64,000 bases of DNA from Rhytidiadelphus loreus (taxonomy: Eukaryota > Streptophyta > Bryopsida > Hypnales > Hylocomiaceae), in NCBI GenBank assembly GCA_947034895.1, contig OX344763.1, forward strand, positions 4,590,501 to 4,654,500, given 5' to 3'. The notes beneath the pieces are model-generated. The model did not search any database. It worked only from the letters and a program-made list of their open reading frames with translations, and was not told the origin of the DNA. The first letter of the stretch is position 1; every line of letters starts with the position of its first letter. Position numbers and translations under genes: made by a program. Positions 37,610 to 48,160 of the stretch are shown in pieces.

Positions 37610-38900
37610 TACCTAGAATTAAGGTTCAAGGTGCCAAAAATGAATGGAAAGCAAATTTGAATATCACTATGAACTCAATGACTGACATAGCTTAAATTAG
37701 TGTTTAGGAGCCAAAAAGTCTGAAATTTTGAATTTGTGCATGCCACTATGACTATGAACTCAAAAACTAGTGACATAGCTTAAATTAATGTTTAAGAGCC
37801 CCAAAAAGGTTCAAACTTTTTTTTCTGAAACTTCATAGTTGAAATTAAGGTTCAAAGTGCTCCAAAGGTCTAAAAGCATTCGAATTAAAACATGGGTATG
37901 AACTCCTAAACCATTACATAGCTGAAATTAGTGTTCAAGGTGAGAAAAATGAATGGGAAGCAAATTCAAAGATGAAGATTATCTCAAAAATTGTGACATG
38001 GGTATTAATGTTTAGGAAGTCAATATTAGTTTTTTAGGAAGCTAAGAAAGTTTGAAATTGCTTGTCCAATATGACAATGACAATGAACTCATAAAATTGT
38101 AACATAGCTGAAAATAGGTTTTAGGAAGCCAAAAATTATTGCAACATGAAACCAAACATGAAAATGAACTCAAATTATTGCACAAAGCTCAAATTAGAGT
38201 GTAGTAAGTCAAAAACTTGTAAATTCAAATTTAAAGAGCACTACGTAGTCATGAACTATGACATAGCTCAAATTAGGGATTGGAAAGCCTTGAAATGCTA
38301 AATTTCAAATTAAAATATGGGCACGAACTCGGAAACCAACACATAGCTGAAATTAAGGTTCACGGTACCAAAAAGCAGTGGAAAACAAATTTGAGCACAT
38401 CATTAACTCAAAAATTATGGCATACATGAAATTAGGCACTGTAAAGCTAAAAACCATTGGAATTCAACTTAACTAGAAAATAAACTTAAAATTGAGTATA
38501 TATATATATATATACTAAATTAGTTTTTTTAAGCCTTAGAAGCACAAAATTCAAATTCAAACAAAGAATTGAATTTGAACAATAATATATAGCTGAAATT
38601 AGGGGTTGTGAAGCCAAAATTACTCGAATTCAATCTTCAAATTGAAAATGAACTCAAAATCAAGTGAATAGCCAAAGTTGGGGATTCTAAAGCCTAGAAA
38701 AACTGAAATTTGAATTTTAACAAAAAAATAAAGTGAAGAATGAGTACATAGCTAAAATTAAGGACTATAAAACTAAAAGATTGAAATTCAAAATTAACCA
38801 CAAAAATGAACTGATAAATGTATACATTGGTGAAATTAGTGATTAAAAAGCCATAAAACACTAAAAAACGATTTCAAACACATAGATGACTCAAAAAAAG
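37610..38900. repeat. Degenerate ~80-bp satellite array
   Basis: About 14 variants of ACATAGCTGAAATTAGG recur near 37686, 37774, 37834, 37917, 37996, 38098, 38181, 38263, 38343, 38412, 38592, 38668, 38748 and 38829, most spacings lying at 76-88 bp. Each unit also carries a GAACTC phrase before and an AAGCC phrase after. Strong divergence indicates age. Confidence 0.7.
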
Positions 38901-39039
38901 GCAAGGCAACTATTGTTAGGGACTCTATACACTTAAACCATCAAAATTCAAGTTCTAATATGACCTTGAGCTAGAAAAAGGCAAGGACTTATTTAAAGGC
39001 ATCTGTGTTTGCCAAAAGCTCAATGTCTCCATTTCATTC

Positions 39040-41308
39040 TGTTATATCTCCATGTTGGCATCATCATAATTACTAAAGCTAAGCTCTGAACCTTCAAACC
39101 CATCCTTGCCATCCAACTGATTTTCCTCAATTTCGTTGTCTTCCTCATGGTTGGCTTCTCCATGGAATTCAAGTTCTTGAAGAATAGAACGTTGGTCTTG
39201 CATTTGATGTTGGGTCTCTTCATTTTTGCAATCCTCTAAGGCATGTATTGCAGAATCTACTACTCTACGAAGTTGTTCTTGTACCTCCTCAGCCACTACA
39301 TCATCCTCGTCCTTCTAATCTTGGGTAGCTAATCATTTTTGTAGCTTCTTCAGTTCTTCAACTCCTCTTCTTGCTATATTTTTATAAATTCTTGCTCTAC
39401 CACGGATTGAACTCTATGAGCATCCAAAGTCGTTACGAGGAGGATTAAATTTTGGTCCTCCAATGCCCCAACCTACCACATTAATTACTGCTTCCACTAT
39501 CACCTCGGAAGTTGTTACTTGCTTGTAGAAAGCACTCTCCGCCACCTTTTCAACTTTGTGATGTTCTTTGGTTGCTTTGGTACCAATGGGGCACTCTCAA
39601 ACGGGGCTTGGTTTCACTTTGTACTAATCATTCTATTTGCAAAACTCCCACATTCATCTCCAACTTCATGGAAGCTTTGGTTAGACAAAATGGCCTTTCC
39701 CTTCAAAGGTGTTGTAGTCCTTACTATTATCCAACCTTTTGTCCATCTGAGCAAGTCTTTGACGGGGTCTTTGACCAATAGCTAGCAATGTTTAAAGTTG
39801 AAGTCAACGTTCTTCAAGTTTTTTGTGTAGTGTTTAGTACAACTCTCTCATTGTATGTGTAGTGTCTTTTGGATTAGTGCCAGTCACTTACAAATCTAAA
39901 GTTTGTTGGTTTGCACCAATAAACTAATTCACATTGTGCTTAATTTGTTCCCATTTTATCTCCAAAGGACAAGAAGGTCTAGCCTAAATCTCCCTGGCCC
40001 CAAGCTATAATAATGCTCATGAATTTGTCTCCAAAATGAACCCTACTTTTGTTGATTACCTACTATAGGATCGTGGAAAATAGCCATAATAAATCGAATT
40101 AACTGCCTCTCTTCTTCGGTATTGAAATTATAGTCCTATAGGGGACCATGAATGTCATCAAGAGTTGAAATGTTCCAAGTTGCTTGCTCGTACTCTATTA
40201 GCACTCCTTCCAGTTGGTGATTGTGACTATGGATCAATTGCAAGCCTTCCTCTAGCTCCAATGTTCCCTCTTCTTTCAACATTGAAATTGTCGGAATTGC
40301 CTCTATACTCTAATAAAGAGATTGGTGATTGGTTTCTTATAGCCCTGAAACCTTGGCTTGCTCCCCCTCTAACTAATAAATCTTCTTTGCCTCCTTCGTC
40401 TTGGTCGAAATTGCCTCTCCTGAAATGGTCACTTCCTTCATCGCCCAAACCTTCCATCCCGACATTGCTACGTTGTACACTTGCCCACCTACCCTATAGT
40501 TGCCTCGCTTGCCCTTGTGCCCTTTTGACCACACCACAACCACACCTTGCCATTTCACTCAATAAGAAAACTCATAAAATACAAACAATCTTCAAACTTT
40601 GGGCATGGTTCAATTTTCCTTGCCTATGTTTTGTTGTGGAGTTTTTTTAAAATTTTTGACCAGCCTGCTTGTCCATGGTGGGGGCAATGAATGAGACTAG
40701 GCGACCTTTTTGTTGTTTCGGCTCTATATACAGTGTAGGATGGCAATGTTCTAATAATATTACCTTCACTTCTTCATTCCCGTTTTCTTTTTGTAGCACC
40801 TCTTCTTTTTCGTCCCTCACATTTTTTTTTTCTACACACCTTTTTTTCTACACTACAAGAGAAAGGGGTGTTTTAAGTAGGGTTTTAAGTATAGTCCTAG
40901 ACACAAGATATTAAGTAATGACCTTTAAGTCAAATTTCAGCAAAAAATGACTAAAAAGACATGTGTTTAGGTCATTTTTTGCTGAAATTTGACTTATAGG
41001 TCATTACTTAATATCATGTGTCTAGGACTATACTTAAAACCTTGCTTAAAACATCCCTTTCTCTTGTAGTGCTATCCTTTACTTTTTCTTGCCCATTTTG
41101 GGGCAACATCGGCATTTGAGCTGAAGTCTCTTGGTTTGGAGCCTCCGTCCACTCTATCACAATTTGAGTCTTGCTGGGTCAAAGATGGCTCTTCATGGCA
41201 ATCTGGACTCCCTACTGGAGTTGACACAACCTTTGTTGATGCTTCTCCCAATTGACACTTCACCTTTCTCCCTATTGTCTCCTTTGTGGTTTGTTCCTTA
41301 TGCCTCAT
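39040..41308 (-). pseudogene. Harbinger-type Myb/SANT companion ORF relic
   Basis: On the reverse strand near 40135-39950 a broken frame reads EEERQLIRFIMAIFHDPIVG and GSFWRQIHEHYY, then EIKWEQIKHNVN. This is the Myb/SANT-like trihelix domain typical of the second protein of plant PIF/Harbinger elements, which helps the transposase bind its ends. Downstream, an aromatic block (FNFKHC.LLVKDPV) and an acidic Gln/Glu-rich C-terminus (39296-39042) follow in the expected order. Upstream low-complexity N-terminal pieces reach 41308, split by the CACTA MITE at 40851-41071. Several stops and frameshifts make it non-functional. Confidence 0.7.
40851..41071. mobile_element. CACTA-type foldback MITE inside the Harbinger relic
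   Basis: 221-bp hairpin with ~95-bp arms, beginning CACTACAAGAGAAAGGG (close to the canonical En/Spm CACTACAAGAAA) and ending in the complement CCCTTTCTCTTGTAGTG. Flanked by the 3-bp duplication CTA (40848-40850 and 41072-41074). Arms are nearly identical, so insertion is young relative to its host relic. Confidence 0.9.
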
Positions 41309-41399
41309 CTAGTGCCTCATTCGGATCAAGCCACACTTTTTCTTTCAACCCTATAAGCAAATTCTCAAGAAAGGTTCTTTTTAGTCTACAATGACACCC

Positions 41400-42780
41400 A
41401 AGTAACCTTACAATCTATCTATAAAACAATAATGCCAATCTCTACCAATAGGTTCAACTGGAAACGAACTACTTTTGCTTGGAGTAGGCAATGAGAAGAG
41501 ATAGATTTTTGAAAAATATCTCTACAATTTTTGAATCAACTTTATATCTTTTGTAAAGTCTTACACCTACAACATTAATATATCAGCAAGGTCTTGGAGA
41601 TGGAGTGGTGGCTTAGGAGGCTCCATGTATGGTCTCAAATTTGACATTCAAACTACAATCTTTATCACCGCCATCTTCAGAATTGATAGGAGTGCTTTTC
41701 CCACACCCTATAACAAAACTAAAACAAAATGGCGAGAACTATGTCTTGGAGTTGAATGCAACAAAATGTTAGGGAAAATGGTTTTTTCCATCTCCATTGT
41801 TCCTTTCACTAATTCTATCCAAATTTTTTGCCTACTCCCCCCTTATACAAGATTCCATTTGCTAAATAAATTTTTAAATTTTTCCCACATTGAAATTTCG
41901 AAAATAAAAAATGCAACAAGTATGTCAACTTACTCTACAAGACCTTATTTTAAAAAAATATTGAGATTTGTTTCATCCTACCATTGAAACTTTGAAGAGG
42001 ACATATTTTGTACTCTTAGGCCTTGAGGGATTAAATGTTGACTACTACCGTATATACAATACTAAAGCAGAAAATGTAGAGTAATTATATGTCAAATAAG
42101 AGTAAAAAACCAATGCAAATATCAAAGTTTAATATCCCCAAAGTCATCATTTCTTTGCTTCCTAGTTTGTGTCTAATTCTAAATTGCATTTGAGTTTATA
42201 TTTAATTCATATTTTTTTGGGAATGATAACAAGGCAAGATTGTATGCAATTAAATCATATTAGATTGTCTTTGTAAATTGAAATAAGGTAAACCAACCCA
42301 ATTCTATCCCCTACTTTTGGTCCCAATTCCATCTAGAAAAACATCCAAATCTATTCATTTTTCTAACAAAATCAATGCATTGATGCCTACAAGGGGTAAC
42401 ATATCAATCTTTATTGGAAAGTACTTAAGTACCATACATGGATACATAGAAAGGTGATTACGGATTGTTTATGGGACATTTATGACTCCATTCTATAGGC
42501 AATTTATAATTTCAAGGCAAACCACTACAAAAATTCACAAAAATTACAATTTTAATCAAAATACAATTATAATTCCACTTGGGTTTGATTGATGAAACAA
42601 GTACACATCTAAAAAATAAATGCCCCTCTTGAAATTGCCCTAAGATATTCAAATTGCAAATCCAGGTGGTAATAGGCTTATCTACCTTATAGGTCCCACC
42701 CTTGCAAAAGAATGAATAAACACAAACCTAATAACAATATCTTCATCAAGTTGCTAAGCAACTAAACAATGTTGTGGTTT
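41400..42780. other. AT-rich spacer with lone repeat ends
   Basis: A GAGGGATTAAAT end near 42026 resembles a solitary TTAA-family terminus, and TAAGGTAAACCAACCCA near 42285 resembles one end of the TAAGGTAAA MITE. No coding frame is supported. Confidence 0.4.
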
Positions 42781-42795
42781 AGGCTGATATTACAG

Positions 42796-43233
42796 GTAGT
42801 CACACTTTCTTTACTTGGCACTTAGAGAATGGAGAACGGAAACATAGCAACTTAGGATTGGCTTCATATTGGCCCTCCACAAGTGAATATACTTAGTTGG
42901 ATATATCTTCCGCACTCCTAGTCTTCACCTCCAAAGGTGAAGATTGAAAGTGTGGAAGATGTATCCAACTAAGAGTATTCCTTTGTACTCTACACTTTCA
43001 CCTTTCAACTACCACTTTCACCTTAGTTGTTGTTGATTTACCTCCAATCTTACATCTAATCTTATGTCTAGGTAAATGAATTCTCCACTTTTTTCATTCT
43101 CCATTGTCAACACATCTTTTAGGGGTGCCACACCTTCTTCACCCACTACGACTACCAATTAGCTCCTCCAAACCTTCACCAACCTCTCATTCTCCAATCT
43201 CCAAGTGCTTGGTGAAGAAGATGTGACTACCCC
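42796..43233. mobile_element. Imperfect foldback element
   Basis: The left arm GGTAGTCACACTTTCTTTAC...CACTTAGAGAATGGAGAA pairs with the right arm's complement GGTAGTCACATCTTCTTCAC...CACTTGGAGATTGGAGAA. A second, tighter hairpin inside (about 42892-42975) is built on CTTAGTTGGATATATCTTCC and its complement. Non-coding; superfamily unassigned. Confidence 0.55.
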
Positions 43234-44077
43234 TATTAATTTTCTCAGTTAAGAATAGTAAGCCGTGAAAACATTGGGTTTGACAGTACGAATAACAATC
43301 ACACTGATAACAATCAGAATTATCGGTAGACCTGGATATGGATACCATAAGGAAGAGGATGTCTTCATCGACTATTTCCGCCCCTCGCAGTCATTATCAC
43401 GGACAAATAAATAAATAAATAAATGTAATAACTAAATAACGTTACAATCGACTACAAAACTGATAGGAGCCATTCTTTGAATGCTGAACTTGCCCCGACG
43501 ACATTCCTCAAATCACATTAGTATCTAGAACCAACATTGTCTGGCCACTCAAAAGGATTCACAAACTTAAGCCCCATGAATTCAGACAGGTAAACGTTTT
43601 GATCCTAAGAAAAGGTTACGTGAACTTTAAAAGAATTGAGCTAATATCCACGAACCTCACTATGAATGGCAAAGTGTATATGAGCACGAATATAGATCTC
43701 AGGAATTCATTGTACTGACGGAACGAACCATTCGGTCACCAAGGAGGTACCGCTCTTTATCCCCAGGAGGACCACAAACACCACATTATCAGTGCCTTCG
43801 TGTAATCATTGGCGGTCTTACTCAACTGCCACAGGGGAATGTCAAGTAGCAAGAGTCCAATTGCAGGGGCAAGCCTGGTATAAAAGAGCTTTACCTCAAA
43901 AGCACGATGCAAATAAACACAATAGAGCCTCCTGCTTAATCGTGTAATGCACCACCCCAGCATCTTAGCTTCCTGCACCACCAAAAATTTCCAGATTCCT
44001 GTAACACAGTGACAGTTCCGGAATAGACTATTTCCTGGTTGTGTACAGTTTTGTTCCCCTTCTGGTGGTCACTTATA
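43234..44077. other. Spacer, presumably including the 3' end of the plastid-protein gene
   Basis: A short AAAT microsatellite lies at 43405-43425. From about 43450 the base composition becomes balanced, consistent with 3' untranslated sequence of the neighbouring gene. No other feature seen. Confidence 0.4.
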
Positions 44078-45694
44078 CTACCGGGTGCGCCCCCTGAATG
44101 AGACTCTTGCGGGGCTTTTGTAAACCGGCTCATCATTTTGCTCAGCAAGATCAGCTTCATCAAAAGATTCATAACCAGCTTCGTCGTTAGCAGTTTCAGT
44201 TGGCTCCACAACAGCTCCAGCTCCATCAACAGGGTCCGTTTGCTCATCATCGACTGGTTCACCTGCTCTCAGTTCCCTCAACTTCTGAGAGAAGGCCATG
44301 TCAAAAATGGATTCCACTGCTGCTGGTATCTCCATTTGGCCTCGTGCCCTTCTGATTGACAAAACTCCTAGAAGCAAAGCTCCCCCAACAACACTAGCTC
44401 CAACTGCCACTGCCACTGTTTGAGACCATGAGCGTCGTGGGATATCAATGCTTATGGACACATTCTCCCCTGAGCCAGTGTAAGGGTCCCCACAATACAA
44501 GTCCAGCACATCTGCCAAATCCATCATCTGCACATGCGTGAGGTCAATTCTACATGAGGTTTCACTCGTCTTCTGCAACCCCACTGCTTCGAAGCTCTTG
44601 GAAGGTAGTTTGAACACTAGTGCATGTGCTGGTACGAACTCATCCACAAGCTGTGCATCAACGCCCGTCATCACGACAGATTGAGTGGCCACCGGTCGCT
44701 CCCACCATGATCGCTGCTGCCGTAAGCCCACGCTAGATCCCACCAAAGCCTTCTCCTCAATTATGGTCTCAACATGAGCCAAGACCTCCGATTCTGTGAG
44801 CGTCGAGATTCTCACAGCTGAAGAGTCCACAATAGTCATCGGCTTCACCTTTCGGAACCCGAACCCCCCCGTTTTCATTTTCTGGTCTGCATGATCCTTC
44901 ACACATGCCAATGCATAGGAGGAAACACCCTTTGCAAGCTGTGAGAGAGTACCCGCATCGAAAACCTCCAGAAAACCAACGACCTCCCCGTCCTTGTAAT
45001 CATCCATCGTCCCGGGCTTGAAGAAACAAAGCTCAAACTTGGATAGCTTCAGCAGTCTCACAGTTTGAAAAGCAATGGCGAACGCCCGGCCAGTCGGTGA
45101 AAATTGCGAATCGTTCTTCGGCATTGACTTCGCCTTCTTCAGCACCGAAAGCGTGGGTGCTTGAAGCTTGGTGGAGACAGAGCTGCCTTCGGAGAATCGA
45201 CCAGGGTTGTAAGTTTCGATCACGAGCATGGGTTTTCCCTTTGCAAGCTCCTGCGCCGCGGTCCTACCACCGTCGGCGGCGAGGGCGGCATGGACTTGCA
45301 ATGGAAGAGCCTCCCCTGTGACCCGCAAGGAAGCTAATGGCTTGCGATACGTCCTTCTTGCCATGTAATTCGAAGCTTCACTACTAACCCTAGAGTTTTC
45401 TGAAGAGTTTTCTGAATTCGAAGCTTCATTACTAACCCTAGAGTTTTCTGCAGAGTTCTGTGAATTCGAAGCTTCAATTCTAACCCTAGAATTTTCTGAA
45501 GAATTTTCTGAATTTTGAGCAGTAATGGTGGATTTGGACAGCCGAACGCATTCACGAACACGATAAGAAGTGCCCCGCGTCAGAAATCGCAAATCTCCAG
45601 AGTGACACGTGTGGAGCATCCGCTGTAGATTTGGGGGTCCTGAAGAGCATTGAGCATGAGGAAGCAAAACATGTGAGACAGAGCTCAATGCCAT
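44078..45694 (-). CDS. Uncharacterised plastid-targeted membrane protein
   Basis: A single uninterrupted frame of 538 codons, well beyond chance. The first ~60 residues are rich in Ser, Arg and Cys and poor in acidic residues, like a chloroplast transit peptide. Residues about 60-108 are three tandem 16-residue repeats (variants of SENSSENSRVSSEASN) encoded by three 48-bp DNA repeats at 45369-45512. The central part (about 125-420) is folded-looking, with YNPGRFSEGSS, AIAFQTVRLLKLSKFELCFF and SWWERPVATQSVV. One hydrophobic segment at about 426-447 (AVAVGASVVGGALLLGVL) followed by RRARG predicts a single membrane span. The last 90 residues are acidic. I cannot name the family. The ATG at 45694 is the first in frame. 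Function unknown; plastid location is inferred from composition. Confidence 0.82.
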   Translation of the reverse strand: MALSSVSHVLLPHAQCSSGPPNLQRMLHTCHSGDLRFLTRGTSYRVRECVRLSKSTITAQNSENSSENSRVRIEASNSQNSAENSRVSNEASNSENSSENSRVSSEASNYMARRTYRKPLASLRVTGEALPLQVHAALAADGGRTAAQELAKGKPMLVIETYNPGRFSEGSSVSTKLQAPTLSVLKKAKSMPKNDSQFSPTGRAFAIAFQTVRLLKLSKFELCFFKPGTMDDYKDGEVVGFLEVFDAGTLSQLAKGVSSYALACVKDHADQKMKTGGFGFRKVKPMTIVDSSAVRISTLTESEVLAHVETIIEEKALVGSSVGLRQQRSWWERPVATQSVVMTGVDAQLVDEFVPAHALVFKLPSKSFEAVGLQKTSETSCRIDLTHVQMMDLADVLDLYCGDPYTGSGENVSISIDIPRRSWSQTVAVAVGASVVGGALLLGVLSIRRARGQMEIPAAVESIFDMAFSQKLRELRAGEPVDDEQTDPVDGAGAVVEPTETANDEAGYESFDEADLAEQNDEPVYKSPARVSFRGRTR

Positions 45695-45714
45695 AGTATC
45701 TGTCCCGGAGTCCC

Positions 45715-46460
45715 CTCCCTTGATGCTCGCTTTCTACTTGAAGCTCCAAATCGAAATAGACATTGATATATATCGCAAATTTTCACGTCCCGAAATTGAC
45801 TGATCCATCACCACGGAGAACTCCTCGTGAGCAGAGAACCTCCAGTACCGCAAAGCCCTAATCCAAAAACGCAAACAGACACTCGACATTGGTATTTCTC
45901 ACAAAACCTGAACTTGACTGCTCCATCACCACGGAGAACTCCTAGCGAGCAGAGAGCCCCGATCACTATCCAACCCCATTAAACCCTAAACCCTAAAAAA
46001 ATCACGAATCCTCCGCACAGAAACTCCAAGACAAAGAGAACGCTCCCAAGACAGGCTCACTCAAAAGCCTAAAAAAAGTAAACCACCTGCTGCAGCACTT
46101 TGAGAATTCCACCAAAGGTTATTGCGAGGTGATAGAATCGATTCCGAACCGTATCCTCTGGAAGCTCCAACGTGTAGAAGGCGTTAGAACAACAGTTATG
46201 CGTATTGCAAACCGTCACGTCCCAAATTTAACGGCTCCATCACCACCAAGAAATCTTCATGAGCAGAGCAGAGAGTCCCGAGTACAGTCCAACTCCATAA
46301 AACCCTAAAAACGAAAACTCACAATTCCTCAATCCAAAACGGAAGAGAGCGCTTCCACTACACATGGTGTTCGAAAATCAATCAATTTCACATGAAACTT
46401 CACTCGAAAACCTAGAGAAAATAAACCACCTGCAGCAGCACTTGAGAATTTCACACACAG
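45715..46460. repeat. Diverged tandem repeats in the leader/promoter of the plastid-protein gene
   Basis: The phrase CTCCATCACCAC followed by GAGAACTCCT or AGAAATCTT, GAGCAGAGA and AAACCCTAA occurs at about 45805, 45920 and 46230. AACCACCTGC(TGC)AGCAGCACTT occurs at 46081 and 46425. This points to a ~320-350-bp tandem duplication plus a shorter one. Several AAACCCTAA telo-boxes are included. Confidence 0.65.
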
Positions 46461-48160
46461 TAAGCAAACTTTTGCGTGCATTGATACATACCCGAAGCTT
46501 CAACTTGTAAGTTAGAGGGGGTCAAAATCTCCTCCTGCTGCTCCTTTCCAGCAATGCGCCCTGATTGACACAGCGAATGGTGGTCACGCGTAATTGCTGC
46601 ACCATTGAAACAAACATGATTCAGCGGGGCAGCATTGCAAGAGAATTGCAAGAGAAAAGACCGACATTGAATGGCATTGTTATTACTGTATGGTTTTGTG
46701 ATTTTGTATTATTTTCGTATTTTCAGTGTCTGTATTCGTATGTTTCTGGAGGGCGGTACTGATATATACGGATGAAAAATACACCTCCTAGGCAGGCCCC
46801 AAATGGATGATTGTATGGATTATTCCCAGTTTTGTTACTTTAAGATAATATGTTGTATTGGAGCCTAACCCACTCCATTTGATATCTTGTTATAGATATT
46901 TTTTATTATGGAGAAGTGACATAAAGAAAACATTTTGGACTAATGGCATATTTTATTGGTATATGGCACCATGCAATTAGAAAGAAGGATGGGTTGAGTG
47001 TCATAACCCCCATTTGATGCTCTTGAAAAGAGAGAGTTATGTTCAAAATTTGATTAGAAGGGAAGAAGGCAATCCCAAAATATTTGTCAAAATTTTATTT
47101 TTTATTTTTCTACTTTTTTTTGAAAGTTTTTCCAACACTTTCTTTTCACACTATTATAGACATTTTTTTACACTCTTTTCAACATTCTTTTTTATACTTT
47201 TTTCAAAACTTTTCCTAACATATTAAATCCAACATTTTTTTTAACCCTAAAGAATTGAGATTTTTAGTGATGTTTTTTCAACAATTGATTGTCAAAAAAT
47301 TTCGATGAAAATGTTGAAAACAATAACCATTTGGGATAGTGTTCGTCCCTTGGACGTGATATTAAAAAGGTTTTGGATGTACGGAGTACCTTATTGTACA
47401 CGAAGACGGAATACTATATTTCATCCAAAGACCTGCATTAGGGTTTAACCACTGGAGGGAGTGAGAGCGAGAGACCGCTCGTCCGGCTACAGAAATCGGT
47501 GAATGGAGAGTCCCTGTTCTCGCAATTCCGCAACGCATCGAAGCTACCCATGGGTGTGCACTTTGGACTTGAAATTAAATTCGGTTTCCCTGTTTTGAAT
47601 TTGAAGCAACGGCGCGGTGATTGCGATGCGGGATACACGAAGTGCAAGCATTGCGGTTAGTAGCTGATGCAATTCTCTTTCTCTTCCCTGTTTCGGAATA
47701 AGGAAAAATGAGAGCCGGGAGCTCGTTGGTGTTATTTCGATTTTCGTTTCCGTCGTTGATTGCGTTATTGTAATCCTCAGTGTCTGGGAGTATTAGGTTT
47801 CAGAAGAGTGTTCGGTAGAGGGTGTGAAGTTCACAACGTGTGTGTTTGACTTTTCGCAGGAAATTGCTCCACTAAATCGTAAATTAGGGAAGTATTCATT
47901 ATTGAAATCTCCCCTGGGTACGTTCTGGAGACATTTTACACAGAAACGATGAGTTTTTAGGTGTATGATATTGATCCTCTGTGTGGAGCATTAGTGGGGC
48001 GAATGTGGAGCATGTCCGCAGCGCAGGGATGAGTATGACAATGAATATTTGGTACTGGATTGGAAGTAGTAGCGCAGGAACAGAGTTGGAAACAGGTCCG
48101 TAAGTGGTCCCATCGTAAGGGTCGGAATTGCTCTCGGAATTTTTTTAGGGTATTGAGAAG
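46461..48160. other. Spacer between two divergent genes; THOC1 promoter and leader at the right
   Basis: 46800-47350 is AT-rich with T-runs and a lone CCCTAAAG end after TTAA at 47241-47244. 47400-48160 is GC-balanced and probably contains the THOC1 promoter and leader. No additional gene is supported. Confidence 0.45.

Noticed and set aside
40165..40650. 161-codon plus-strand frame rich in Leu, Pro and Ser
   Set aside because: It is the antisense of the Harbinger Myb-like relic's low-complexity N-terminal region.
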